Positions 1 to 10,800 of a stretch of 64,000 nt of DNA are shown here, piece after piece. Numbering within the stretch: the first letter of the stretch is position 1; every line of letters begins with the position of its first letter. The notes beneath the pieces are model-generated. The model was not told the origin of the DNA, did no database searches, and worked only from the letters and a program-made list of their open reading frames with translations. A program made the position numbers and the translations under genes. Origin of the DNA: Cristatella mucedo (lineage: Eukaryota > Bryozoa > Phylactolaemata > Cristatellidae); contig WPIO01000014.1 of assembly GCA_009760855.2 (NCBI GenBank), positions 6,447,501 through 6,511,500 of the forward strand, read 5' to 3'.

Positions 1-519
1 GAACTGGCGTTTCATCCGGTTGACGAACTTGAGCTCGATGTTTTTGCCGTGATTGTTGCAAAGCCAGAACAGGCTCCACCGATCGTTGTCGGTCCACACT
101 TTCTTCATTTTGCTGACATAATTCAGGATGCCACTGGAAAGGCCTTTCTTCTTTATCACGGCCGGTAGATACTGAAGCAGGCATTCGAGCATGCTGTCCT
201 TGATCAGGTGCAAGTCGCGCTCGCCGGCCAGCTCGACGACGAATATCAAGTGTATATTGTTGTACGTCAGGCAATCACAGTCCTCCGATCCGATAACCCA
301 CGCCGCTGCGCCTCCATTCAGCCGCAGCTCCTTGACAATGATGCCGCAGGTTTCGAGCTGCTTTCTCACCGACGAGAGAAATGCATGCAGCTGGAACTCG
401 AGCGTCGGGAAGTTGCCACGGCCGTGCACCTCCACAGCAGTTTTCAGGACACCTTCAAGAAGCTTAACTTGCGAACGGCTGAGCTGGTGAAAACCATCGG
501 TGCTACTCCTAGAAGTCAT
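1..519 (-). CDS. TENT5/FAM46-like nucleotidyltransferase family protein, N-terminal part (runs off left edge)
   Basis: Reading the minus strand from the ATG at 519-517 gives 173 uninterrupted codons to the window edge. The protein has the TENT5/FAM46 hallmark HGRGNFPTLEF at about residues 35-45, then RLNGGAAAWV, HLIFVVEL, and near the edge DNDRWSLFWLCNNHGKNIEL followed by KFVNRMKRQF. These align in order with vertebrate FAM46 proteins, which are non-canonical poly(A) polymerases that stabilise mRNAs. In active members the nucleotidyltransferase core has an NGS motif and a K-D-L-D-L-I-F metal-binding motif. Here the equivalents read NGG and N-N-I-H-L-I-F, so both catalytic aspartates appear replaced (N and H). 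That suggests a pseudoenzyme or a diverged paralogue. The frame stays open upstream to a stop at 714-712 with no other ATG. A possible in-frame splice acceptor (TATTTGCAG) ends at 652, so an upstream exon is also possible. Family assignment is confident; loss of activity is inferred. Confidence 0.88.
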   Translation of the reverse strand, partial: MTSRSSTDGFHQLSRSQVKLLEGVLKTAVEVHGRGNFPTLEFQLHAFLSSVRKQLETCGIIVKELRLNGGAAAWVIGSEDCDCLTYNNIHLIFVVELAGERDLHLIKDSMLECLLQYLPAVIKKKGLSSGILNYVSKMKKVWTDNDRWSLFWLCNNHGKNIELKFVNRMKRQF

Positions 520-2040
520 CACGTAGCTTGCTTGTGACAGACAATACCGTAGAGCAATCCGGATCGCTCGCCTACTGGTTGATATATGAGGGGCGTCCAC
601 CCACCTCCCGGGGGCTAACCGGAAAAGACTGCGAGCAGCTGTGAGCCTGCGCTGCAAATAGTGCTTCAAACCGGAGGGGGGAACTTTCGCGTGAGATACC
701 GCAACTATCAATCAATTATTTACATAAAAATAATTGAAAAAAACTTTTTAGTATTGTTATCAAGAAATATTTTCAGTAATTTTGCAGTTGGTTGCCAGAA
801 GGTGCCAAGAGGTTCTACGAATCGCCCATGAATACTAACAACAAGCTTATCATCCCCACGGGGAATCAGCAGCTGTTTTTTCGTCGAAGTCTTTGAGTAG
901 TTTACACCCTTGTCTCCATCCCGCTGCTGATTATTCTCGAGTAGTGCAAAGGCTTTTACTGAAGCCGACTAATTGGGTTTCCATTTTGAAGGAACAGCGG
1001 CTTTCGGAGAATGCGACCACCTTGTAGAACCGTCTCGGTGCCGACCGATACTGGTCGTAGTCGTACGCCTTCCCTGGTAGAACATTGAGGCTAAAAAAAA
1101 GAATTGCGGAGTGCTTTTTAATCCGCTAAAGATCGTTCGGCAGAACAGTTCCGTGAGCTTTACTAGATCCCAGTTGATTCAGGCCCATGGAGCTGTTTTG
1201 CTTGCACTATTGCACGATCGCGGGCCATGTAGCGATGTGCCACATAGCAGGTTACCACTGCAGTAGTGACCACCGAGGAATAAAAGCAAGACGCACACGA
1301 TCTGGACCTCAGTATTCTTGGAGTGAGATTCGTCTTCAATGATGCGATGACTAATGAATGACACTTTATTAACACGCACTGACGAAACGAATCCAAACGA
1401 AACTTGCTTCAAACGAACCGTGTTAGAGTCACTCGAGTACATGGCCCTGAAGCTCGAGCAAAATAATTCGAATGGTAATCTTTGTAGACGCAACCCGGAG
1501 TATAGGTGCAGTCAAGGAGAGCACCCGTGGTGACTCGGATCCTCTGCTTATGTATAGAGTTCACAAGTTGACCGATGGGGCCTGTCAATGCTCTGCTGCA
1601 GCTGCCTGCGAACCAGCTGGCTGTCACCATACATGCCTGGCTGCCAGCTCTCGGATCCGGGCGCCACCATCAGGAGCCTCTAGAAGTCTCCTGCTGATAA
1701 TCAGCTCGACTTAACTACTGGTTGTTCGTCTTTCGCAAGCTTGCTGCTGAGTTTACCACTTTGCATCAAAGCTGCTCAGTAAGTGCCTGCAAACGCAATA
1801 GCTGATGTTTGATTGTCTATTTCGAACTGCCCAGTTGCGGAATGGCCAAGATACAAATCAGGCCTGCACATACCGCGAGTCGTGAGCCACTGAGTCCACT
1901 ATGGTGTGTATGTGTGATTGTGCATGCCGACACTGCATGTTATCAGTAACCGTATTAACCTGTTTCCTTCACAGCATATTTCAAGTAAATAGAAAGCTAT
2001 TAAGGTCTCCGAGGGCACTATACACATGTATTGTTATTAT
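520..2040. other. Upstream region of the TENT5-like gene, no gene recognised
   Basis: Nothing here could be assigned to a known protein or repeat. It holds AT-rich DNA around 700-790 and several short open frames between 1160 and 1714 on both strands, none with family resemblance. It may contain 5' exons or the promoter of the minus-strand TENT5-like gene, but no specific element is visible. Confidence 0.4.
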
Positions 2041-2906
2041 TGTTCAGCTCGGAATCTAGGTGTCATATTCCAAAGCGACCTCTCGTTAGACGACCATATC
2101 AGCTCCAAAGTCAAATCTGCCTATTTTCAGCTTCATGACATTGCTAAAATTCGGGCTTGTTTAGATAAAGATACCACGTCCAAGTTAGTTCATGCATTCG
2201 TGACATCCCGTCTCGACTTCTGCAACTCACGGCTTACTGGCCTACCAGCACGTGCGATCAGGCGATTGCAGCTTGTGCAAAACTCTGCAGCTAGGCTTGT
2301 CTGTCGTGAGCGTTGCAGTTGCCACATTACTCCACTTCTCGCCGACCTGCACTGGTTACCAGTCAAGCAACGGATTGACTTCAAGGTTTTGTCGCTCACT
2401 TTTAGGTCTCTTCATTCTATGGCTCCAGCCTATCTGTCAGATATACTACCCCATCAGGCCAAGCATCGTACCACCTGCTTCTCGGAATCCAAAAGTCTAG
2501 AAATACCTTATACAAACCTTAAATCCTTTGGAGACCGTGCATTTAGTTCATATGCTCCCAAAGCCCGGAACTCCCTCCCGACCTGCGTCAAAACATCCCC
2601 TGACCTGACCACATTTAAAAGGAGCCTACAAACACACCTATTTAGGACAGCATTTAGTGGGTCCCTGTGATTCGTCTTTGATGTGCTTATGAGTGCTGAC
2701 ACTGTGCATGCTGCCACTAACCACATTTGCATGCTGACCCTGTGCATGTCACCCCTAACCATATTATTCATCTCGTTTGTTTTTCAAGCATGATTTTACT
2801 TACCATTCAATTGCATTTCACTTTACTGCAAATGTAAAGCGCCTAGAAAGAGATTGAGTTCTCTGAGGGCGCTTTATCAAGTGAATTATTATTATTATAA
2901 TTATTA
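2041..2906 (+). mobile_element. LINE family B (L2/CR1-like), 5'-truncated 3' part
   Basis: The copy begins in the C-terminal part of the reverse transcriptase (ARNLGVIFQSDLSLDDH) and stays open to the family C-terminus KRSLQTHLFRTAFSGSL at 2670. A 3' UTR follows with the diagnostic block around 2836-2880 (GCGCCTAGAAAGAGATT) and a short (ATT)n tail ending near 2906. The single open frame of about 200 codons suggests a fairly young insertion. The YADD catalytic domain is absent, so it is dead on arrival. Confidence 0.85.
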
Positions 2907-5616
2907 TTGTTGTTGTTGAGTCTATGCTGTAGTAATCGGGAGCAACTGCAGCCAAGCCCCAGAGTAGAAAGAATGAAAGCTCCCGAAAAGTCTATTCGGC
3001 AGTCTGTAGATGTGAACACGCAGGCTCGATTCGCGTCCAACATTCGCGCACGTCTCGCGCACCAGGCCAGGAGCCTCAAGCAGCACGGAGACGTAGTGCT
3101 GAGTAGTAGGGGCCAGCAAGCTGTCTTCTCCCTTTCCGGGTAACATCTGTTGGTGCCGGCAGCGTAGCTGGTGCAGGATTTGCCCCTATGCTCAGATCGC
3201 CTGTCACACCACACGAGCGTTCAGAAGCAGCTGCATCGAAGCCAGGGCACTAGAGGCCAGGCGGCCCGACGTCTGATGCTCTGACTGAGCGTTAGTGCCG
3301 AAGTGCCCCGACCAGGTCAGCCACGTCTGGAGGCCGGTCTTCGAGTGAGCAGCATCTGTCCCAAGGACTGCACATGTATACTCCTTGGACATTCGGAGCA
3401 AAAGCTTCTGCCTTCAGCCGTTTTCAAGAGAAAAACGCTGCCTCCCTCCAGCAGAATGATATTGTCCTCCATGTGTGGTGCAATTGCACTGAAGTAGACG
3501 CTGGAGCAATTCGGCATGACAAGATTCCGTGAGCCGTCATGCACCAGTCCTGGCCCACCGACTTTGCGGTGCTTGGGGGCAGGAGGGCACGATCGCCTTA
3601 CCTTCTACTCCCCTACCCACCCAGCTAAGCTTTCGACAGTCGAATTGGCTTGGCTGCACGATTGCTGCCCTCTGACATGTGCGTCGCCTGCCAGTTCCCT
3701 TCCGAATCGATGTGCAGCCGTGGAAGAAGGTCGGCCAACGATCACGTGGCAGATCGGGTTGGCACTCGGTCGGTCGGTACTCAGGCCGGGAGGCCGGAGC
3801 AGCGGCGATGATCGAGACGATTGCGGCAAAGAACTGTCGACAGCCACGGCTGCCGGGAGACCCTCGGTGGGCACCAGGAGCTACTGCAGTCAGGCAGCCA
3901 GCCAGCTAACCATGGGCAGCTAGCCCACCGGCCGATGGCTTCTGCTCAGCGCAGCTACCGAGCTCTAGTCGTTCTCGGGAGCCTTGCAACCGAGCCGCTG
4001 GAGACCGTTGCTTGTAGACACCGTGGCACGATCAGCACGACTGGTATGGATTAACAATGGCTGCCATTGCCAATTTGTTGGCGCACGCCCACGGCACTGC
4101 TGCCGCCTCCTCCTCCCGGAAGCTACTCCGCCCCCTACCCTCGCCTCCGAGGCCTTGGCGCTGCTGCTTTTATGTGAGCAGAGGAGACGCTAGGCACGGG
4201 CTCGGCAGTGCTGCATTTGTGTAGTCTAGTGGCAGTCTGTGCTCCAACGGTGAGCCGGTAAGGAGTGCATTACTTGTGTGCACTCTGCTCAGTTGAATGA
4301 GTCCTGTGGGAGATGTGAGCGGTGACTTCTTGAAAACCATGCAGATGACTCCAGAATCGCTTGTGCGAACAGGATGCATACCTGCAGTTGCACTTGTTGT
4401 TTGCTCTCAGCGCCAGTTAAACTGCATAGCTGAGGCTGAGCAGAGAGCCCTGGAGAGACCTGAGATTCCTGGACGTGATTTCTACCTTTGTTATTAGCAG
4501 CTTTCCTAAAACTTACTTAAATAGATCATAGTCTTGCCGATGGGTTTCTAAAAGACAAGCCTGCTGGGCATTTCTGAGATCAGTTGTTGCATTGAGGCAT
4601 GTTCATTGAATGAACTGATCACAAGATGGCTGTGCAATAGCACCAAAAATGGCCACGTTGCAGCCCCAATCATAACATGCAACCATGCCCCCACGGTTCA
4701 GTTTCCCTGATATGCTCGTTAATCGATGCATGTTTCGGCAGGATTACTTGTGCATGTAATCAGCTAACTTGCATTTCAGGCAAGATCATTCATTTTCTTT
4801 TGCCTTCTTGTAAATATACCTGCAGCACTAGTGGTCTGTGCAAGTCAAAAGTTGCTCTCTGTTATTCTTGCTGTATTTATTTGACTGACCCCAGAATTGC
4901 TTCACCCCAATATGCTTTTATTGCAGCCAAACTCGGTGCACTGAACTAGGTAGCCTGCTTCTACAGAATTGTTTTTCAAATTTTACATCGGAGCTTTACC
5001 ATTTTTTTAAATGCTTTAATTATTCGAAGCATTATAAATAAATATAAATATATATATATATTCATACATAATAAAAGTCTTTTTGGCCAGCTCTCCTTGG
5101 TAGAACAAGGATCTGTCTGTAGACTATTCGTTACTTTTCATTCGTTCTTTTGCCTTCGGTTCCTTCATGAAATCAAGCAAGCAGCCTGGTTAATTCATTG
5201 AGATAAAGCTGCGCTTGCTCTTCTGTATGAGGTTTTGCTGCACAAAATGATTCCAAGTTGCTACTTCCCTGCTGACTAGTTTTTTGTAGCTGCAACCACA
5301 CCAGCAGGAGTGTCAAATTGCAAACTAGCTCTTGACCTCCATTTTGAGTTCAGGGCCTCCAAGGGCAGAGCAGCTGGGATATAGAGTCCTTGATCTGCTT
5401 TTGAAGTCCTACAATCATAATCGGTTGCCAAGGAACTATAGAGGCAGCCTCACTTGCTATCCCAGAAGGCTCTTGGTTGGTCTGCACAGCTAGCCAAACA
5501 TGAACACTGGCTAGCCCCTGCAGCTGGGTAATGCTCTTGGATACGAAATGCTAGTCTGGGGAGGCTAAGGGTACTAATAAATCCTTCAGAGAGAATGCTG
5601 GTGCCAGCGGGACGAA
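2907..5616. other. Intergenic stretch, no gene recognised
   Basis: Relatively GC-rich DNA around 3000-4200 gives overlapping short open frames on both strands with no family resemblance. AT-rich DNA with a short TA run lies near 5040-5070. No repeat from the families found elsewhere in the window was identified. Confidence 0.4.
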
Positions 5617-5782
5617 CAGCAGCAGCAGCAGCAGCAAAAGCAGCAGCAAAAGCACCAGCAAAAGCAGCAGCAGCAGCAGCAGCAGCAAAAGCACCAGCAA
5701 AAGCAGCAGCAAAAGCAGCAGCAGCAAAAGCAGCAGCAGCAAAAGCAGCAGCAGCAAAAGCAGCAGCACCAACAGCAGCAGT
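5617..5782. repeat. Imperfect AGC / AAAAGCAGC tandem repeat
   Basis: About 165 bp of CAG/AGC trinucleotide runs broken by AAAAGC units. It can be read as poly-Ala/Lys on one strand and poly-Leu or Ala/Phe on the other. These frames are artefacts of the repeat; nothing around them looks coding. Confidence 0.85.
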
Positions 5783-5961
5783 GTGCTGTAGTGCTGCCGC
5801 AGTGGGGTTTATACTGCTACTATGAAAATGGCTCAAGGGCTGCATCTGAGCTGGAGCCACCAGCGGAGCAAGCTGTCCAGCATGGCTGCTGCGCTACACG
5901 AGTTTAAATCCTGTGAAATGTTTCTGTTCACAAGCAGCCTTAACACCTCGAAGGGGGGAAT

Positions 5962-5963
<2 letters not shown>

Positions 5964-6051
<88 letters not shown>
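5964..6051. repeat. (GA)n microsatellite
   Basis: About 88 bp of uninterrupted GA dinucleotides, purine-rich on the plus strand. Frames through it give poly-Arg-Glu or poly-Leu-Ser and are not genes. Confidence 0.95.
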
Positions 6052-6056
<5 letters not shown>

Positions 6057-6224
6057 AGAGATCAAGATTGTTGGGTATAGATGCTGTATATCTGCCTGCC
6101 TGCGTGCGTGCGCAAACACACACATGCACGAACAAATATTTATATATATATTTATGTTTATGTATAGACAGACAGATAGGTAGGTAGATCAATAGTCAAT
6201 AGCTAATAGATAGAGAATGAGGCC

Positions 6225-6690
6225 TGACCTATGCAAAAAAGCTTGTCTCTTGCGAGCATCACAATTACCCGATTATGCCACCTTTTGCCGGTCTGTACTG
6301 GAGTGCCCATTGAGCAGTTCATCGACTACAGGTTTCCTTCACTTACTTTTAGGCCTCTTCATTCTCTTGCTTCAGCTTATCTATCACAACTACTTCCCAA
6401 TCAGGCCAGGTATCGTATCAGCTGCACCATTGACTCAATTCGATTAGCTGTGCCACGAACCAATCTCAATCCTTGGGAAGACCGTGCCTTTAGTTAGTAT
6501 GCTTGTATGCTCTTGTGTTCATATGTACAAGCCTGGAACTCAATGAACGACTGACGTCAGGCTATCACTTGATTTGGATATCTTATAAAAAGCTAAAAAT
6601 GCACCTGTTTCTCACACCATTTGCTGGTCCAATCGAATTGTCATTGGTGTGCTTGCATTGCTTTTATATTATTATTATTATTATAAAGCT
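6225..6690 (+). mobile_element. LINE family B relic
   Basis: Diverged C-terminal reverse-transcriptase region. Recognisable pieces include FRPLHSLASAYLSQLLPNQARYR near 6350-6420 and NPWEDRAFS near 6470-6497, matching the LINE B pattern SLHSMAPAYLSDILPHQAKHR and SFGDRAFSSYAP. The reading frame is broken and the copy ends in a short ATT run near 6670-6685. It is clearly older than the copy at 2041. Confidence 0.6.
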
Positions 6691-6745
6691 AGAACTAGAG
6701 ATAGAGAGAAAGAGAGAGAGAGAGAGTGAAAGAGAGAGAGGGAGA

Positions 6746-6815
<70 letters not shown>
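6691..6815. repeat. (GA)n microsatellite, impure at its left end
   Basis: GA-rich repeat directly after the ATT tail of a LINE relic, with about 60 bp of pure GA from 6748. It is purine-rich on the plus strand, like the other long GA arrays here. Location at the LINE tail suggests growth from the insertion's A/T-rich 3' end. Confidence 0.9.
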
Positions 6816-6816
<1 letters not shown>

Positions 6817-7714
6817 AAAAGAAAGAGGGCTGGGTGTAATAGAGCATGCAGCACTTTTAAATATTAAGACCCATCTTTATTAATCATCAACGGGATTGGA
6901 AGCCAGCATCAGCAAGCTAGAAGCTAGTCACCATTTTTTATACATGTTAAAACCACAAACCTGACAGCACTTTAGACTAAGCTAGCAAGCAGCAGCCCGC
7001 TTCAACCATCCATTCGTTCGATACATCTAGCCTGCGACGTCGCAGGAAAAACCGGGCCTCTATCCAGTCAAAGCATGCAGCTGGTCGCGGTCCTTGCTGT
7101 TCCCATCAATCGACTCATAAAGTAAGAAGGAAATGAAAGAAAGATAGCCACAAAGGGTTCACATTTTATTGGCTGTAGGGGTTAGGCAGCACACTAGGGA
7201 AGATGAAAGTGGGGGAAGAGAGGTGGAGCAAAGTGCAGTGACATTTTGAGCTGACACACGGACACAGACAGAACTATGCAGCCTGCCATAAAGCCCTTGC
7301 CTGCCTTCCATCTACATCATGTTCGCTGCTAACCCACCGCCGGCCGGTACCGCGGCCGCCATGGCTGCCTCTTGCTAATGCCTAAGGCCAGTTCGGGTGT
7401 GGGGTGGGGTGTGAGTGGCATTCGCAAGGAACCGAACTCGGCTTTGTCCCGAGCAACGAATCGTGTGCCATTGTCAGGAGAGTAGGCAGTTGCAGGGCAA
7501 AGGGACTCGCAATGCACTTACATGCTCACCCGGATAAAGCGTGATTGAGGTAAAGGCAGCTGCAGAACAAAGTGTGCAACAAATTCCATGCTTCCAGATG
7601 CTCCCAGCTGAGCGAAAGATCAATAGGGCTATGCCAATGGTTACGCTTGTACGGCACGAATAGAGTCCTTAATATCTGATGGAAAAATCCGTAGGAAAAA
7701 GAAGGATTGAGCCT
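6816..7714. other. No gene recognised
   Basis: Unique-looking sequence with only short open frames, none conserved in pattern. Confidence 0.4.
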
Positions 7715-7800
7715 TGCCGACCAAAGGAATTGAACCTGGGTTGTTGGTGCCAACAGCAAGCATCTGCCATCATGGACACCAGGTATGCTTGTTGACATTG
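7715..7800 (-). mobile_element. Possible tRNA-derived SINE fragment
   Basis: On the minus strand the segment carries a B-box-like CCCAGGTTCAATTCC behind a plausible tRNA-like half (GGCAGATGCTTGCTGTTGG). It abuts a LINE-type 3' tail. Only a fragment; family not certain. Confidence 0.3.
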
Positions 7801-8090
7801 GGCGTGTTATCACTAACCATTTGATCATGCGTCCTTTATAGCATATGCAGTGGCAGAACCAGGGGCAATTACCCCTCACCCCATGGACAGAGGGAAGTAA
7901 CAATATCCTAGGGCAAAGTTCCCCAGGTCTTTGGCAGGGGAAGGGACCCTTGCCTCCCCCAACCTGAACCCTTGAAGCCCATAATGAAACTCCTGGCTCC
8001 TGGCTCTAAGCATATGTAAAGTGCCTTGAAAGAGACACAGTTCTCTGAGGTCGCTAGACATGTGCATTATTAGTAGTATTTCAAATTATT
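7790..8090 (+). mobile_element. LINE/SINE 3' tail split by a hAT-type MITE
   Basis: The left piece (to 7847) reads CTAACCATTTGATCATGC...TTTATAGCATATG. The right piece (from 8017) reads TAAAGTGCCTTGAAAGAGA...TTCTCTGAGG and ends in an ATT-rich tail. An unbroken relative of the same tail lies at 46745-46805, where GGCATCTGTAAAGTGCCTAGA is continuous. The gap between the pieces is filled by the 161-bp element at 7848-8008. Confidence 0.7.
7848..8008. mobile_element. hAT-like MITE with 8-bp target-site duplication
   Basis: A 161-bp insert starts CAGTGGCAGAACCAGG and ends with the imperfect inverse of that sequence (CTCCTGGCTCCTGGCTCTA). It is flanked on both sides by the 8-mer AGCATATG (7840-7847 and 8009-8016). 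CAGTGG termini plus an 8-bp duplication are typical of hAT-superfamily non-autonomous elements. It has no coding capacity and would depend on a transposase supplied elsewhere. Confidence 0.75.
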
Positions 8091-8194
8091 TTATTATTAA
8101 ATATTATTGCAAGTACTACTGCAAACCAGGCACGCAGCTTCATGCTCTGCTGTTCTTCACTTGTATGGCTTCAGCCAGCATTATGATGCGAGCA

Positions 8195-8340
8195 GGTGGT
8201 CGAGTCTTGGCCGTGATAGCCCAGGAGGTAAGGTGCTCGCTCTTCACGACCGAGGTCGTTGATTAGAATGCTGCAGTTGGATGGCTCTTTATTGCCAACT
8301 GCAAGCAGTGGCGGTAAGGCTCTTCTGCCACTATACAAAT
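8195..8340 (+). mobile_element. tRNA-derived SINE, family 2
   Basis: A tRNA-like head (GCCGTGATAGCCCAGGAGG then GACCGAGGTCGTTGATTAGA) is followed by the family-2 body GCAGTGGCGGTAAGGCTCTT. Related copies lie at 39247, 49123, 52285 and 54722. The B box is degenerate. Confidence 0.6.
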
Positions 8341-8734
8341 GAGGCTGTTAGATAAGCCAAGATTATTTTCTTTTACCTGGCATGCAGTCAAAAGGCAGCT
8401 CAAAGCTTTTACAATGCCCAAGTCGACTGCATGTATGGAGCTCGGCTATTTCCCTGGAGGGCCAAAGTGTCAGCAGCACGGCCCCTAGTTTGTGAGTAGA
8501 GCAGGCAATCGACTATGAACAATTAGAAGGAAGCACGCAGCAAGAATGAGCCCAATTAATCGAATGCCTGTCACACTGGCTTCACATTGTATAAAATAAA
8601 CAACAATGAGAGAAAGCCTGTTCTACCCTCGAAACTCATTTAAAAATGATGGATTGAACCATTTTCAGCATCTTGAAAGCGACTGCATGGTTCGTTTTTG
8701 GAGATACTTGGACATGAAAGCAACAGGGCGCCGG

Positions 8735-9480
8735 CTATGTAATGTATTGTATCTCCATCTGTAACTCCAAAAAGCCATAAAGACTACGTGGGTGTTACAA
8801 AGGAGAGTTTTGTATAGTGCACTCACAGCCTAAGCTTCCTTCCTTTGGAGACCTTGCATTTAGTTCGTATGCTCCCAAAGCCTGGAACTCCCTCCCGACC
8901 TGCGTCAGAACATCCCATGACCTGACCACATTTAAAAGAAACTTAAAAACACACCTATTTAGGACAGCATTTAGTGGGTCCCTGTGATTCGTCCTTGATG
9001 TGCTTATGCGTGCTGACACTGTGCATGCTGCCACTAACCACATTTGCATGCTGGCCCTGTGCATGTCACCCCTAACATATTATTCATTTTGTTTGTTTTT
9101 CAAGCATGATTTTACTTACTATTCTATTGCGTATCACTTTGCAGCAAATGTAAAGCGCCTAGAAAGAGATTTAGTTCTCTGAGGGCACTTTATCAAGTGC
9201 AATATTATTATTATTACTAAGCAGCTTTCGGTACGCATTCGGTAGCCAACAGACTTTATCTCACACAACAAAGAGAAAATGGGAAGCATAGCAGATTCAG
9301 GAGAGCAGTTAAGGTAGTGAATATCATGGAAGTACCAGCTCAGGACTGCTGAAAAGGAAGACCTATAGTCGGCATCAGGAGAGCAGATGTCGTTGTGTAA
9401 GAATTGTGGAAGCGAGTTCCACAGTCTAGGACCTGCAGAGCTAAAGCTTCTGTTGCCAACGGTCTTTATGCTAGTTTCTT
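8735..9480 (-). mobile_element. LINE family A 3' end, interrupted by a LINE B insertion
   Basis: Minus-strand LINE A tail: TAATGTATTGTATCTCCATC at 8739 onwards, then CTCACAGCCTAAGC, broken at 8836-9216 by a plus-strand LINE B, resuming with AAGCAGCTTTCGGTACGC and running to about 9480. The nearly identical block without the insert is seen at 15020-15060 and 30950-30990. Confidence 0.8.
8836..9216 (+). mobile_element. LINE family B 3' end nested in LINE A
   Basis: A 381-bp severely 5'-truncated LINE B copy. It covers the last ~40 codons (AFSSYAPKAWNSLPT-type, ending TAFSGSL), the 3' UTR with GCGCCTAGAAAGAGAT and an (ATT)n tail. It is flanked by the short duplication CTAAGC (8830-8835 and 9217-9222), which fits target-primed insertion into the older LINE A. 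Confidence 0.8.
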
Positions 9481-10618
9481 AGCCTTGCATTATTGCCAAT
9501 CGGCATGCTTGAGACGATGCAGTTGACTGCCTTTACAACGGATCAAGTGTAGGCTTTTGCTAAACAGACTTGGTAACATAGCAATTGCTATTCAATTGCA
9601 AATTGTGATTGGGAAAGAGGGGTGGGGCATGAATAGAGTGCAAGAGCTCACTGCCTGTGGACTCACTTCGCTGATCCATAGTAGAAGTACTCATAGTATG
9701 ATCATTTTGCCAAGCTACTGAAGTCGGCTATCTTCCTGCATGTCGGAAGGACAGATTTTCTTGCTGTAATTAGTACAGATAGTATTGTCTGCAGTCTGTT
9801 TGATTGGTTTACCGTGGTACATGCATTTTCACACGTGCACCATGTCTGTTGGCTTGTGCATCATGGGTCGATAGCAGGAATCAGGATTGTGCATCCGGTC
9901 TGCACAACCGCCATATAAGCAATCGGCAGGTAGCAGCCACTCACAGGAGGCTGCTGCTGGAATGTGTGTCCACGACATTCGATCTTGTCTACATTAAGCT
10001 GAGGCAGCCACATGGCCGACTCACTGATTCAAACCTGCCGATTCCTGGAAGGAGGGGCCTAGCGCATATGTTTATAAAAGCTATCATTCGTGAAAAATCA
10101 AGAGAAACTGAGTAACTTTGCCTTGGAAGGCAGGTCTGACTGTCTGCTGTTCTTGCTGCTGAGCACGCATGGACGCACTCACTCAGGCAGCTTTCCAATT
10201 TGCCAACTCAGTTGGTCCAAGCTGAAGCACGGCCAGTCGTCACTTCAGACCACAGCAAAGAGAGAGCTCAAGCTACTAGAAAGCGATAGCCACCCTTTGA
10301 ACAGCCCTTTTAAGCTTATAGTCAGGCAAAGTGTTCTAGCATTTCAGTCTTTATTTTAATAATTATTGTGAATGCTGCAGCTATATATGCCGAATGGAAA
10401 ATTATCTCCCCTTCACCATTTTTTGACATTCACTATAGCTATCATGCAATGTATATACTATAAATATAAAACACAGGATAATAAGCATCAAGGGAAGACA
10501 AACATACCAGCAGACCAACTAAAAAACCTAGCTTTTAATATAGGTATAGATAGACCTGGAAACCCCACAAATTCCAGCAACTGCTTAATTTGCAGTGGTC
10601 AGCCACCTTCATGGCCCA
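9481..10618. other. No gene recognised
   Basis: Mostly unique sequence. Short open frames at 9804-10359 show no family resemblance; AT-rich from about 10360. Confidence 0.4.
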
Positions 10619-10800
10619 ATTAAATAAATTAAAATATAATTCGTGTATAGAGCACCACTGGGGAACATAATCTCCATTCAGGTGCTTTACCAATGCTATG
10701 AGGCTCGAGCCAACGACCTCGGTCATCAAAAACATCCACCTTGACCATGATGAGGCGAGCACATGACCAGTGTGCTAAACCAGAGCAGCTGCTGATGCCT
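10619..10800 (-). mobile_element. tRNA-derived SINE, family 1 (LINE B-type tail)
   Basis: On the minus strand: a tRNA-like head with GACCGAGGTCGTTGGCTCGAG (B box GGCTCGAGCC), then GGTAAAGCACCTGAATGGAG, a diverged version of the LINE B 3' UTR, then an AT-rich end. The shared LINE tail suggests mobilisation by LINE B machinery. Confidence 0.65.

Noticed and set aside
191-537. Plus-strand ORFs of 99 and 109 codons
   Set aside because: They are shadows of the minus-strand TENT5-like coding sequence, which has clear homology.
5450-5860. Poly-Ala, poly-Leu and poly-Lys/Ala open frames
   Set aside because: They are translations of the AGC-type tandem repeat on different strands and frames, with no domain outside the repeat.
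5822-6192. Frames of Arg-Glu or Leu-Ser repeats
   Set aside because: Created by the (GA)n microsatellite; the same occurs at 6503, 27837, 34242 and 53383.
8795-9064. Minus-strand 89-codon ORF
   Set aside because: Runs antisense through the LINE B 3' UTR and into LINE A; a by-product of the nested insertion.
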